Below, piece after piece: positions 1 through 10,477 of a DNA stretch of 64,000 nt. The translations under genes and the position numbers were made by a program. Below the pieces are notes generated by a model. The model had not been told where the DNA came from and did no database searches. It was given only the letters and a program-made list of their open reading frames with translations. Within the stretch, counting starts at the first letter, position 1; the number at the start of each line of letters is the position of its first letter. Origin of the DNA: Neolewinella persica DSM 23188 (GTDB lineage Bacteria > Bacteroidota > Bacteroidia > Chitinophagales > Saprospiraceae); contig NZ_KB890430.1 in the NCBI RefSeq assembly GCF_000373105.1, positions 48,190 through 112,189 of the forward strand, given 5' to 3'.

Positions 1-676
1 TGAACTGGCCAAACGACACAACACCCGACTACATATCCTGCACATAAGCACTGCTGAAGAAGCAGAAATTTTCCGAAACGACATCCCGCTGGCGGAGAAG
101 CGCATCACGGCCGAAGTCTGTGTGCATCACCTCACGTTCAATGCAGACGACTACCTGCGACTTGGGAATAAGATCAAGTGTAACCCAGCCATCAAATCCG
201 AGCATCACCGTAAAGCCTTGCTGCCCGCGCTACTCGATGACCGGTTCGACGTTATTGCCACCGATCATGCCCCGCATACGGCAGAAGAAAAGGCCCAGAC
301 AGATTACTTCAAAGCGCCGGGTGGCCTGCCATTGGTTCAGCATTCTCTGGACATGATGATGCGGATGGTCCAGCGTGGAGAGATCAGCCTGGAGCGCGTC
401 ATTGAAAAAATGTGCCACGCGCCGGCCATTTGTTTCGAGATCGACCGTCGCGGCTACCTCGATGAAGGTATGTGGGCCGACGTTGTGATTTACGATCCGG
501 CCACCGAATGGACCGTAGCCCAGGACAATATCTTCTACAAAGTTGGTTGGTCTCCGTTGGAGGGGGAACAATTCAAAGGACGGGTTCGCCAGACCATCGT
601 TTCCGGGCACCTGGCTTATGACCGGGGGCTCTTCTTTGAGGAGATGAAGGGGGAACGGGTGCTTTTTGACCGGTAA
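1..676 (+). CDS. pyrC: Dihydroorotase, C-terminal part (5' end outside window)
   Basis: This metal-dependent amidohydrolase cyclises carbamoyl aspartate to dihydroorotate in cytosolic pyrimidine synthesis. The frame is open from base 2 with no start, so the N-terminus lies before the window. Visible hallmarks are the metal-site histidine HIS near the window start, the ATDHAPH catalytic motif (bases about 258-278), and the usual C-terminal run GYLDEGMWADVVIYD followed by the small beta domain. It ends at a TAA. A later gene of the same pathway, pyrG, lies 6 kb away on the same strand but not in one operon. Dihydropyrimidinase or allantoinase relatives are possible, but ATDHAPH favours dihydroorotase. 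Confidence 0.9.
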   Translation, partial: ELAKRHNTRLHILHISTAEEAEIFRNDIPLAEKRITAEVCVHHLTFNADDYLRLGNKIKCNPAIKSEHHRKALLPALLDDRFDVIATDHAPHTAEEKAQTDYFKAPGGLPLVQHSLDMMMRMVQRGEISLERVIEKMCHAPAICFEIDRRGYLDEGMWADVVIYDPATEWTVAQDNIFYKVGWSPLEGEQFKGRVRQTIVSGHLAYDRGLFFEEMKGERVLFDR

Positions 677-792
677 AGACCTCCTTCATCAGACGAAAAC
701 CCGCTGCGCTTGTTTTCCTGGTAGACACCGCTTCACTGTTGGTAGTGGGTAGAGGATAGGCTACCGAGAAAAGGAGCGCAGCGAATTTTCAC

Positions 793-1335
793 CTAGTATT
801 GCCATACATCAATCAAAGCCTGAAATATTTTAGCGGTGTTCTTGGCATCCGTTAATGCCCGGTGTTGTTCCCCTTCCCAGGTAAGCCCCTCATGTTTGAC
901 GGCTGATTTAAGGCCGCGCTTTTTGGGAAGTTTCTTAATGTCCCGGTACTGGGCTTTGAGGTTGATGTGTTCATCAAGCCAATAGTCGTCAAGGCGATGC
1001 ATCCGGCAGTCTGCACCTAATTGCTCCGGATCAAAGTCTCCCCAGCTGGCTAACAGGTATTCATCATACCCCACGCCGATCCAGTCTTGAAATTCCTTAA
1101 CGACGCGTGTAAAGTCTCTGGCCCGATTGACTTCCTGTTGATCGATTTTAGTCAGGTTGCGACAAAAGTGACTCATCTGCGGATGTAGTGTTGGCTTGAT
1201 CAGCCGGCTGAAATAGCCGTTAATCCGGCCATAGGCATCTAATTCACAAGCTCCGATTTCCAGGGTTTCCTGCACTAGTCCCGGTGGCCGTCCTTCCCAG
1301 CAGGTAGCCTCAATGTCGTATACAATAAACTTCAC
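793..1335 (-). CDS. DEDDh-type 3'-5' exonuclease (ERI-1/KapD-like)
   Basis: A 180-residue single-domain exonuclease. The DEDD metal ligands are visible as YDIEATCW at the N-terminus (Exo I, DxE), a central aspartate in the SWGDFDPEQL region (Exo II), and HRALTDAKN near the C-terminus (Exo III, HxxxxD), which makes it the DEDDh subclass. Conserved CxW after the first acidic pair resembles the ERI-1/KapD group that trims RNA 3' ends; the substrate here is unknown. The ATG start gives the expected short lead-in to the first motif. It stands alone between pyrC and a LytTR gene. Confidence 0.85.
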   Translation of the reverse strand: MKFIVYDIEATCWEGRPPGLVQETLEIGACELDAYGRINGYFSRLIKPTLHPQMSHFCRNLTKIDQQEVNRARDFTRVVKEFQDWIGVGYDEYLLASWGDFDPEQLGADCRMHRLDDYWLDEHINLKAQYRDIKKLPKKRGLKSAVKHEGLTWEGEQHRALTDAKNTAKIFQALIDVWQY

Positions 1336-1412
1336 CCTCAGAGAATGCAGGGAAGGGGGTGTAAGGTTCAGCCAGAACGAAAATAACTGGTTTATGAACT
1401 GGAAGGCGCTAT

Positions 1413-1449
1413 AATAAAAAGCCAGATAGCCCTGTGAGGGTTACCTGGC
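1413..1449 (-). terminator. Rho-independent terminator after the LytTR gene
   Basis: On the minus strand a GC-rich hairpin (arms GCCAGGTAACCCT and AGGGCTATCTGGC, loop CAC) is followed by TTTTTATT. It lies about 60 bases past the stop of the LytTR gene. Confidence 0.65.
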
Positions 1450-1507
1450 CAAAATATTCGTGACTGAAATAAATTCTTGAAATGAATCCGTTCTGAAGGG
1501 AATTCGA

Positions 1508-1846
1508 TTAAAGGCGTGGCATACGGCTTTTAATCTCTGCGTGATAAGCTTTACCCATTTTGAGTTCATGGTCCCCAAGGTGGATTGTGCCAGTGGCAAA
1601 ACTGATTTTGGTGACTCTGGTGAAATTCACCAAAACTCCGCGACTTGCACGAACAAATTCCGGAGCGTGTAGTTCTTCCGCAATTGAAGCTAACGAACGT
1701 TTGATGGCGAATTTCTTGCTTCCAGTCTGGAGGTAAGCATAATTGCCATCTGCCTGGATGTATTCAATCTCAGAAAGGGGAATTTTTACGTAAGTTGTCC
1801 CTTCCCGCAGGAACAAATGATCGGGAGATTTAGTAAAATAGTTCAT
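1508..1846 (-). CDS. Orphan LytTR-type DNA-binding protein
   Basis: LytTR domains bind DNA through a beta-rich fold and usually form the output of response regulators. Here the protein is only about 112 residues and consists of the LytTR domain alone (KIPLSEIEYIQADGNYAYL; VRASRGVLVNF), with no receiver domain. The ORF stays open upstream to 1954, but the extra 36 residues do not look like family sequence, so I prefer the internal ATG (MNYFTK). No histidine kinase is adjacent. It may act as a stand-alone regulator, or be controlled by an unlinked LytS-type kinase. Confidence 0.8.
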   Translation of the reverse strand: MNYFTKSPDHLFLREGTTYVKIPLSEIEYIQADGNYAYLQTGSKKFAIKRSLASIAEELHAPEFVRASRGVLVNFTRVTKISFATGTIHLGDHELKMGKAYHAEIKSRMPRL

Positions 1847-2031
1847 AGGTAAAGTGCATGAATAATTGTATGTATCAGTTGCGGTAGCCTTACCCGGAAA
1901 ACTTCGTTCCGGCCATAAGACGACTATGTGACGAGACTTACGTAAAAAAGTCACGGTTAGATGTCAAAGCGCCAAATTTTACCTACAGAAACACTATACT
2001 TAACGCCATAAACAAAAAACAATTCGCTCAT

Positions 2032-2841
2032 ATGCAAAATTTACCTCTCTACCAGGTTGATGCCTTTTCTGACCAATTATTTGGTGGCAACCCAGCAGCT
2101 GTTGTCCCCTTGCCACAATTCCTGCCGGACGAAGTCATGCAAAAAATTGCCGCTGAGAATAATTTATCAGAAACCGCGTTCGTCGTAGTTCGCGGGCCTG
2201 GGAAATTTGATATCCGGTGGTTTACCCCCACCATGGAGGTACGGTTATGTGGGCATGCTACATTAGCCTCAGCGCACATCATGTTTCATTCTGGTGGGCA
2301 ACAATTTAAGAAGATGCACTTCCGTACCTGGGAGGCAGGAACCATCGTAGTTACCGCAAACGGGGCAGGTTCGTATTCAATGGATTTCCCGGCTGATATA
2401 CCCAAAAAAGTTCGAGCGCCTAAGGGTCTGAAGGGTATCCTGGGCGGCCTTCAACCAGTGGAGGTTTATGCCGGTCTGGATGATTTGATGGTGGTATTAA
2501 AAAATCAAAAGCAGGTTAAAAACCTAACACCAAATTTCCCCATGTTGGCTTCCTTGAAAAAGCGGAGGGGCTTGTTGGTGACCGCAGCGGGTAAAAAGCA
2601 TGATTTTGTCAGCAGGGGCTTTTTCCCGGCCTACGGTATTGATGAAGACCCGGTAACTGGTTCCGCACATACGCTTTTGACCCCTTACTGGGCAAAAAAA
2701 TTAAAAAAGAAGCGGCTGGACGCCCGTCAGATTTCCGCCCGTGGCGGAAACCTAACCTGCGAACTAAAAGGAAAGAAGGTCCGGCTGACCGGTCAGGCCA
2801 TCACCTACCTATCCGGGCAGATCATGCTGGAGAATCTGTAA
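2032..2841 (+). CDS. PhzF/YHI9-family isomerase
   Basis: A 269-residue member of the PhzF (diaminopimelate epimerase-fold) superfamily. The two-lobed fold is marked by QVDAFSDQLFGGNPAAVV at the N-terminus, the conserved glutamate in NNLSETAFV (general acid/base in PhzF), RLCGHATLASAH, and GIDEDPVTGSAH in the second lobe. Length is slightly short of the usual 260-300. Known members isomerise a phenazine precursor, but most, and probably this one, have unknown substrates; no phenazine genes are nearby. Confidence 0.9.
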   Translation: MQNLPLYQVDAFSDQLFGGNPAAVVPLPQFLPDEVMQKIAAENNLSETAFVVVRGPGKFDIRWFTPTMEVRLCGHATLASAHIMFHSGGQQFKKMHFRTWEAGTIVVTANGAGSYSMDFPADIPKKVRAPKGLKGILGGLQPVEVYAGLDDLMVVLKNQKQVKNLTPNFPMLASLKKRRGLLVTAAGKKHDFVSRGFFPAYGIDEDPVTGSAHTLLTPYWAKKLKKKRLDARQISARGGNLTCELKGKKVRLTGQAITYLSGQIMLENL

Positions 2842-3005
2842 GCCTTAACTTAGCGTTTGCTAACGGTGTGTTTGCCTGATGACGTACTGATGGTTATCCC
2901 GCCAGCACGCTTCGCCTGATTCGTAAAAATCAAACCGTTTAAGGTGTGACTTTGCTGCTTTTTTCACCGTCTGAATGACGCATTTACTCTTGAACAGAAC
3001 AACAC

Positions 3006-4490
3006 ATGACACAACGTATTACTTTTCTCCTTCTGGCATTCTTGCTGGTTGCCAGTTTGCAGGCGCAAACGAAAGTTCAGCTGTCTATTCCGGACGTAAT
3101 TGCCCCCGGGGGCGTTACCGAAATATGTGTGCCGATCATTGCTGATAGTTTCCCGAACATTGCCTCGTTGCAGTTTTCGATTGACTGGGACACCACCCAG
3201 GTAACTTTTACTGAAGCCCGCCTTGGAGACAACCCACTCGGCCTTGATGACATGGCTGCGTCCATGCCAGAATCCAATATTTATTTGATCGCTTTTCTTA
3301 CGCCCGGATTAGTCGGGATTACTCTTGAGCCAGGAACCGTAATTCTTGAGCTATGCTTCGACGTAACAATGGAAAGTGGTTCAACGCCTTTGAACTGGGA
3401 TGCAGCCCTTCCCGGAGAGTTTGCCCAGGAAGGAACGATTGTTGCCTTTCCCGACACCTTACTCTCAGGAAGTATAAACTATGGTAGCAACGTCGCCACC
3501 ACGATGTGGCCCGGGGACACAAATGACGATGGCCAGATAGACCATAAGGATCTTCTCAACATTGGCCTCATCCATGGAACCAGCGGCCCGGCCCGTACAC
3601 CTCCGGGAGTTACCTTTGAGGAGAAAGTGGCTCCGGCATGGCCCAATAGCTTTAACTCCGGCTTAAACCAGGCAAAAGTTGATTGTGATGGCAACGGCTT
3701 GATCGAAAGCCAGGATCTGACCTTAGTCGAAACCTACTATGGCCGGATCATTGATGGTCTCTGGGAACCTGGAAATGGTGCTTCCACCGGACAGGGACCA
3801 GCACTTGCCCTGGTTGGAGGTCCCATTAATTCCGGAGAACGTTCCACCCTTTCGGTGGCATTTGGGGAAAACAATGATCCTCTCGCAGTCGGTTACGGGA
3901 TGGCTTTTGTCCTCAACTTCAATCCTGACCAAATTGACCTGAATACGATATCCGTCGACTTCGATGATTCCTATCTGGGAGAAGACCTGCTCACCATTGC
4001 CCGCCTGAGCCCGAATGAAAACGGCCGCCTGGAGATAGCCCTTAGCAGAAAGGACCAGGTCAACACAACCAACCCGGGCGGAGAGGTATGTAAGATCAGT
4101 TTTATCGCACTTGACAATGTCGACGGTGGAGATTACGACTTAACGTTTCAAATCGTCCCGGATACTTTCCTGTTAGCCGACCAGTCGTCTGCAGATATCC
4201 AAGGAAGTAACACCACCATTACCGTAATGGGAACTGTTGCCGTTCGGGAGCCGAACTGGGGAAGGGAATTGATCATTTTCCCCAATCCTTACACTGCTGG
4301 CCCGCTCAACATCAGAGGTAATTTGCCTTCGCTGGATCGATTGGTCATCTTTGATGTAAACGGACAACGGGTACGCAGGCTGGCAGGTACAACACGAGAT
4401 CTCGATCTTAGTGATTTATCCGCAGGTACTTACCTGCTTCAATTAGAAAAAGGAGCTGAAAAGGTGGTTCGGAAGATCATAAAGCAATAG
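3006..4490 (+). CDS. Secreted cohesin/dockerin-like protein with T9SS sorting domain
   Basis: 494 residues. A signal peptide ends around LVASLQAQ. Residues about 25-155 resemble a cohesin-type beta domain (PGGVTEICVPI, QFSIDWDTTQVTF). Residues about 165-250 hold two dockerin-like calcium loops (GDTNDDGQIDHKDLL and DCDGNGLIESQDL). A second cohesin-like region follows, and the last about 80 residues form a type IX secretion sorting domain (FPNPYTAGPLNI, GTYLLQL). It is probably exported through T9SS and displayed on or released from the cell surface. Having cohesin-like and dockerin-like modules in one chain is seen in Bacteroidota surface proteins outside true cellulosomes. Ligand unknown. Confidence 0.8.
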   Translation: MTQRITFLLLAFLLVASLQAQTKVQLSIPDVIAPGGVTEICVPIIADSFPNIASLQFSIDWDTTQVTFTEARLGDNPLGLDDMAASMPESNIYLIAFLTPGLVGITLEPGTVILELCFDVTMESGSTPLNWDAALPGEFAQEGTIVAFPDTLLSGSINYGSNVATTMWPGDTNDDGQIDHKDLLNIGLIHGTSGPARTPPGVTFEEKVAPAWPNSFNSGLNQAKVDCDGNGLIESQDLTLVETYYGRIIDGLWEPGNGASTGQGPALALVGGPINSGERSTLSVAFGENNDPLAVGYGMAFVLNFNPDQIDLNTISVDFDDSYLGEDLLTIARLSPNENGRLEIALSRKDQVNTTNPGGEVCKISFIALDNVDGGDYDLTFQIVPDTFLLADQSSADIQGSNTTITVMGTVAVREPNWGRELIIFPNPYTAGPLNIRGNLPSLDRLVIFDVNGQRVRRLAGTTRDLDLSDLSAGTYLLQLEKGAEKVVRKIIKQ

Positions 4491-4626
4491 AACGCAAGCT
4501 ACCTTTAAACCACTAAAAACCAGTAAATTAACCCTGGAATCAACCTTGTTTAAGGTAAGTATAACAGGTACCGTCAAACAATTTTTAACCGTTGCACCTT
4601 GTTAGAGCACTGAAAAGCAACCCATT

Positions 4627-5220
4627 ATGTTCTACAAAGTGCTTCTATTAGAAATAGTACTGATTGGAGGTATGATCAGCCTGAAAGTTCGCCAAACCAG
4701 CGAGGCACCTCCTTCGTCAGGTACTGAAGTGACGGTGTCCTCCAGAGCCAGCGAAGATCGGGCGACAGACTTACTCCCTACAGAAAAACCAAAGCCCGTA
4801 AGCACTATCCGTAGTGGCGAGCTCACCTTTCCCGTTGCGGGTCATGATACAGAGGACGTCATCTCCGTATTTGGAGATAAGCGCGGCAAACGCAGTCATG
4901 AAGGCATCGATATTAAAGCTCCCCGAGGGACTTATGTAGTCGCTACTACCAATGGGTTCGTTGAGCGAATCAAAGAAGGGGGATCGGGTGGTAAGCAGCT
5001 TTACCTGCGTGATGCAAAGGGCCGGCTGTACTACTATGCCCACCTTGATTCGTGGGAGGTTGAAGAATTCGAACCGGTGGAAGCTGGGCAAATCCTGGGC
5101 ACCGTCGGAGATACAGGCAATGCCAAAAACACCACGCCTCACTTGCATTTCGAGGTGCTACATGGTAAAGACAAGGAAGCAATAGACCCCATGGAATATT
5201 GGGCCCCCACTTTTCCATAG
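4627..5220 (+). CDS. M23-family (LytM-type) metallopeptidase
   Basis: 197 residues. An N-terminal membrane anchor or signal (about 1-20) and a low-complexity linker are followed by a peptidase M23 domain. Zinc ligands are visible as HEGIDIKAP (HxxxD) and HLHFEV (HxH), with the YYYAHLDSW element between them. The family cleaves peptidoglycan cross-links, or serves as a non-catalytic activator of amidases. All ligands are present here, so activity is plausible. No cell-division partner is adjacent. Confidence 0.88.
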   Translation: MFYKVLLLEIVLIGGMISLKVRQTSEAPPSSGTEVTVSSRASEDRATDLLPTEKPKPVSTIRSGELTFPVAGHDTEDVISVFGDKRGKRSHEGIDIKAPRGTYVVATTNGFVERIKEGGSGGKQLYLRDAKGRLYYYAHLDSWEVEEFEPVEAGQILGTVGDTGNAKNTTPHLHFEVLHGKDKEAIDPMEYWAPTFP

Positions 5221-5299
5221 GGTTCCTTTTCTAAGTTTTGAAGCTTTAATATTCCCAAACCGTAAAGGTTTGAGGTACAGCTGACTTAAGAACAGCAGA

Positions 5300-5319
5300 T
5301 GGCGCGGCCGCAGGTTCAG
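5300..5319 (-). repeat. Dispersed 20-bp repeat, copy 1 (intergenic)
   Basis: TGGCGCGGCCGCAGGTTCAG is one member of the family with consensus TGCACCTGCGRCCGCGCCCA (shown here in reverse). It lies in the 173-base gap between the convergent M23 gene and the small minus-strand gene. Nothing else is evident in that gap. Confidence 0.7.
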
Positions 5320-5393
5320 GGAAAAGTTGATAAGGAGCAATGATAAACCCTAGAGCGTGCCTGAAATTTCAGACAAGGTCTTAGTCGTCCTCA

Positions 5394-5630
5394 TTATTCT
5401 CCAACCTTGATTCTAAGATCATAAGGCAGTTGAGAAAAAGCCATTCGAGCCATTTTCTCCAGTTCTTGCGGAGGTAATGCTTCTGGCTGCAGAGGTTCCT
5501 GACGAATACTAAGCGGAAGCACCTGGCCATCCAATTTGCCAAATCGAATCGCGATTCCTTTCCGGTTGTTGCGGACGATACAGGAAAGAACGTGCGCCCG
5601 AAAACGCTCGGGAAATTGACTTAAGTCCAT
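5394..5630 (-). CDS. Small hypothetical protein after the aspartyl protease
   Basis: 78 residues, not recognised. It is charged, with no signal peptide or membrane segment. It starts 27 bases after the aspartyl protease gene stops, so the two probably share a transcript. It could be a cytosolic accessory of unknown role, or spurious. The operon-like spacing is the main argument for it being real. Confidence 0.5.
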   Translation of the reverse strand: MDLSQFPERFRAHVLSCIVRNNRKGIAIRFGKLDGQVLPLSIRQEPLQPEALPPQELEKMARMAFSQLPYDLRIKVGE

Positions 5631-5657
5631 TAGTGAAGAATTGCGGGGAATCCCAGG

Positions 5658-6611
5658 TTACCAAAAATAAAGTTTCCGCCGCCGATAATCAATACTAACA
5701 ACGTAATCATGTAAAAATGCCGAACCGATGATCCCCGAAATTGGTGCTCCCGATGACGATTGAAGATGGGTAAGGTCCATACTCACAAAGGAGATGTCCT
5801 CCAGTTTTGCAGGGTCAACAATGCTAAGTTCAGGGATGGTTACCACACTGTTCATTGAGCTGTTTCCATCGAGCCCCTGGATATTCATCTCCTCACCACT
5901 AGCCCGCAAAAGCGACTTGTAGCCTTCGTCAATGATATTGACACCGGCTCCGGTATCGATGGCAAAACGTAGTTTACGCTTTCCGATTTTAACGGTGATG
6001 ACCGGAAGGTGGTCCACAAAATCGAATTTCAGGACCTTGCGGGGTTCCTGGCCCTTATGCAAGGGATGTTTGACGGATTTTCGTAATTGGAACTTGCCAT
6101 CAGGAAAATTGATGCGTAGCTCTTTATTATCCAACAAGTCATGGCCGACGAATCCGTCAATGGTTTGTCCTGTTCTTTGCTCCATTGAGCGTAGATCGAG
6201 TGCAAGCGCCCAGCGCTTACCAAGGTTACGACCACCGATTTCAAACGATTCTACCATCTGATTGGTCAGGGCAACACTCCCTCCAGTAGCAACTCCCGCC
6301 GGAGCCGGATGCCCCTTCACATCTTTGCCCCGATTATTCAATAGTAAAGAAGGGGCGCCGGTGTCCAGGACGAAATTACCGGTCTGGCCATCAATACGAG
6401 CAGGAAAAAAAATCAGGTTCCGGGTAAGGTTAAATGGTTGCTCAGCAATGTCCGCATAATCGGTATTAGCTGTCCGCTCAACACTGAACGGTGCTTTCAA
6501 AACGGACACTGCATCCTGCGTCCGCGCCGAAAAAATACATAGTATAACCACCAGCACTGAGCAGTAGTACCTATTTATATGCCCCGACTTGCCGATATGA
6601 TGGCTTAACAT
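5658..6611 (-). CDS. Retropepsin-like aspartyl protease, exported
   Basis: 317 residues with an N-terminal hydrophobic signal (VVILCIFSA). Two aspartyl-protease half-sites are visible: FVLDTGAPSLLLN (about residue 80) and FAIDTGAGVNIID (about residue 215). Each is a D-T-G triad, so the two lobes are in one chain, as in pepsin-like or tandem clan AA proteins of bacteria. Likely periplasmic or surface located. Substrate unknown. It is the first gene of a two-gene transcript with the 78-residue protein. Confidence 0.8.
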   Translation of the reverse strand: MLSHHIGKSGHINRYYCSVLVVILCIFSARTQDAVSVLKAPFSVERTANTDYADIAEQPFNLTRNLIFFPARIDGQTGNFVLDTGAPSLLLNNRGKDVKGHPAPAGVATGGSVALTNQMVESFEIGGRNLGKRWALALDLRSMEQRTGQTIDGFVGHDLLDNKELRINFPDGKFQLRKSVKHPLHKGQEPRKVLKFDFVDHLPVITVKIGKRKLRFAIDTGAGVNIIDEGYKSLLRASGEEMNIQGLDGNSSMNSVVTIPELSIVDPAKLEDISFVSMDLTHLQSSSGAPISGIIGSAFLHDYVVSIDYRRRKLYFW

Positions 6612-6777
6612 TGCAACTGATTAACAAACGCTAAAGTAACACCTAATTTACATTAAATTAACATTGGACGTGTTTTTAACAGTGGGACTTCTGATAACGG
6701 CTTAATCTTTTTCTAAAGTCCGGAGGAAAAGTATTTCAAATAGCTGTCGAAACATTAGGCTTGGCCGATATATGTGC

Positions 6778-6785
6778 TACCTTTG
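6778..6785 (+). promoter_or_regulatory. Possible Bacteroidota -7 element for pyrG
   Basis: TACCTTTG matches the TAnnTTTG -7 consensus and sits 19 bases before the pyrG ATG. A clear -33 TTTG at the standard spacing is not seen, so this is tentative. Confidence 0.35.
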
Positions 6786-6795
6786 TTTCCCGTAA

Positions 6796-8427
<1,632 letters not shown>

Positions 8428-8693
8428 TACAGAAAGCCGGAGCGTCGGACGATATTAAACAGCCCTAATATATGCTGTTATTTCCAACAGGAAATATACA
8501 TTCAGGGCAACACTGAGCAGAGAGCGGTATACTAAGAGAAGAGAATTAGAACCTGAAGAGCGCTAAAGAATGAGCTTTATGGTGGCACCGTGTTCATTTC
8601 TTTGTTGTAAATTTGATACGTACTCGTACCTGAAATCTGCTCGCTTTATCATTCTTTTTTGTTTGAGGGCTGTTAATTTTTACCTACCGCTTT

Positions 8694-10472
8694 ATGGAAG
8701 CCCAGTTATCTCGGCTACTACATATTGTTCAGTTGCCTGCTTTTTTAGCATCAACCAGTTCGGAGCTTCTTTATCTCAACGACGAGATGAAGCGGTTGAT
8801 CGGGGGTGAAAATTCTGCACGCCAGAGGAGTTTGGTTGGTCTTGGCATTTTTAACAATCAAGCAGAGTTTCGGGGATTTATAAAGGGTTTTACTACCGTA
8901 GGGCCTGTGCAACGCGTTAGCTTACCTGCTACCCGATTGCGGAATAATAGTCATACGATCTGGCTTAATGCGGTTTACATAAAAGAGGTTGATATTGTCT
9001 TTTGCACCATTTCTATTAAGGACAAAGACTTACCCGAGGTAGTAGTTAATGCGGAGCATCCATTTGCTTATCTTGAGAATCTGCCGCCACTGGTGTTAAT
9101 GGTGAATGGGAAGGGACAAACAAGTTACCTGAATTTTGCGGCTCAACGGATTCTTTGCCCGGCCGAAGCCGATGGGAAAGATATCGAATTGAACATGAGC
9201 GCGATTGACACTGAATTTTCTGAAGTTTCCTGGCGTCATCGATTAAAGGTTGCGCGCGAAAAAGGTTGTGCTAAATACGAAACTCAGTTTATACGTCGCG
9301 ATGGGAAACTTCTGTCCGTGGAAGTAGAGATTTGTGACGTAAAAGGATATCCGGTTCATTCAGCCATGTTGGTGGCTACGGATATTTCGGACCGTAGAAA
9401 ATTGGAACAGGAGTTGCGGTCCGCCCAATTAGAGCTAAGTACTTTAGCAAGCGAACGTGCTCGCGACAAGGAGTTCCTTAAGGACCAATTCAGGCAGTCA
9501 AACAAATTAGAAAAGACGTTAAGTAAAAACTCAAGCTACCGACGGGTAATTGAGCAGATTAAAAAAGTAGCCCCTACTGATTCTACTGTTTTGATCATGG
9601 GAGAGACGGGTACGGGCAAAGAACTTGCGGCGCGTGCTATCCACGCCGGCAGTCACCGTTTCAATGAGCCCATGGTTATTGTTAACTGCGGAGCTTTGCC
9701 GCGAGAACTTATTGAGAGTGAGTTGTTCGGATTTCGGAAAGGGGCGTTTACGGGTGCGATTCGCGACCAGGCAGGCCGTTTTGAACTTGCTGACAGGGGA
9801 ACACTTTTTCTCGACGAGATTGGAGAGATGCCACTTGAATTACAGACGCGACTGCTTCGCTTTCTGCAGGAGGGTGAATTCACGCCAGTAGGAGGAAGTG
9901 AGCCTATTTATGTGGATGTCAGGATCATTGCCGCAACGAATCGAAACCTCGAAGCAATGGTAAAAAAAGGAAAATTCAGATCCGATCTTTTCTTTCGGTT
10001 GAATGTCTTTCCGATCTACAACCCACCGTTGAGGGAACGAAGGGAGGATATTCCCTTGTTGATCGATCATTTCATCCAGAAACACGGGCGGCGCTTGAAT
10101 ACCCAGGTTGAAGGAGTACACCCTACTATGCTTGATCAACTTATGCAAAATCCATTCTACGGCAATATCAGGGAGCTGGAAAATATCGTTGAGCGCGCAC
10201 TCATCACTAGCGAAGGAAGGTTACTACGCTTAGATTGGAGCATACTTCCCCAGGTTTCATCAGGAGTTTCGAAGGAAGGTCAAAAATCGTCAGCGCAGAT
10301 TGATTTGCCTGTGGCTGATTCGACATTGGATGAAATGCAAAAGAACTACATTGAGGCCATCCTCCGTAAAACGGGCGGTAAGGTTAGCGGAAAGGGTGGT
10401 GCAGCAGAAATTTTGGGACTTAAACCCCAGACGTTGTTTTCCAAAATCAGAAAGCTGGGGGTCAAACGGTAA
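8694..10472 (+). CDS. PAS-domain sigma54-dependent transcriptional activator
   Basis: 592 residues. An N-terminal region of about 110 residues may be PAS-like, a PAS domain spans about 120-240, and a short coiled coil precedes the AAA+ sigma54-interaction domain (about 280-510). That domain shows Walker A GETGTGKE, the sigma54-contact loop GAFTGA, Walker [13 protein letters not shown] and sensor residues. A C-terminal Fis-type HTH ends the protein ([19 protein letters not shown]). There is no receiver domain, so activation probably depends on a ligand or on PAS-mediated sensing. It converges, with a 5-base gap, on the CheB-CheR-PAS gene. The 266 bases upstream hold no gene that I can support. 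Confidence 0.92.
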   Translation: MEAQLSRLLHIVQLPAFLASTSSELLYLNDEMKRLIGGENSARQRSLVGLGIFNNQAEFRGFIKGFTTVGPVQRVSLPATRLRNNSHTIWLNAVYIKEVDIVFCTISIKDKDLPEVVVNAEHPFAYLENLPPLVLMVNGKGQTSYLNFAAQRILCPAEADGKDIELNMSAIDTEFSEVSWRHRLKVAREKGCAKYETQFIRRDGKLLSVEVEICDVKGYPVHSAMLVATDISDRRKLEQELRSAQLELSTLASERARDKEFLKDQFRQSNKLEKTLSKNSSYRRVIEQIKKVAPTDSTVLIMGETGTGKELAARAIHAGSHRFNEPMVIVNCGALPRELIESELFGFRKGAFTGAIRDQAGRFELADRGTLFLDEIGEMPLELQTRLLRFLQEGEFTPVGGSEPIYVDVRIIAATNRNLEAMVKKGKFRSDLFFRLNVFPIYNPPLRERREDIPLLIDHFIQKHGRRLNTQVEGVHPTMLDQLMQNPFYGNIRELENIVERALITSEGRLLRLDWSILPQVSSGVSKEGQKSSAQIDLPVADSTLDEMQKNYIEAILRKTGGKVSGKGGAAEILGLKPQTLFSKIRKLGVKR

Positions 10473-10477
10473 CTGGG

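Noticed and set aside
8583..8597. Possible sigma54 promoter (TGGCAC) upstream of the sigma54 activator
   Set aside because: The -24 half is perfect but the -12 half reads TTCAT instead of TTGCW.
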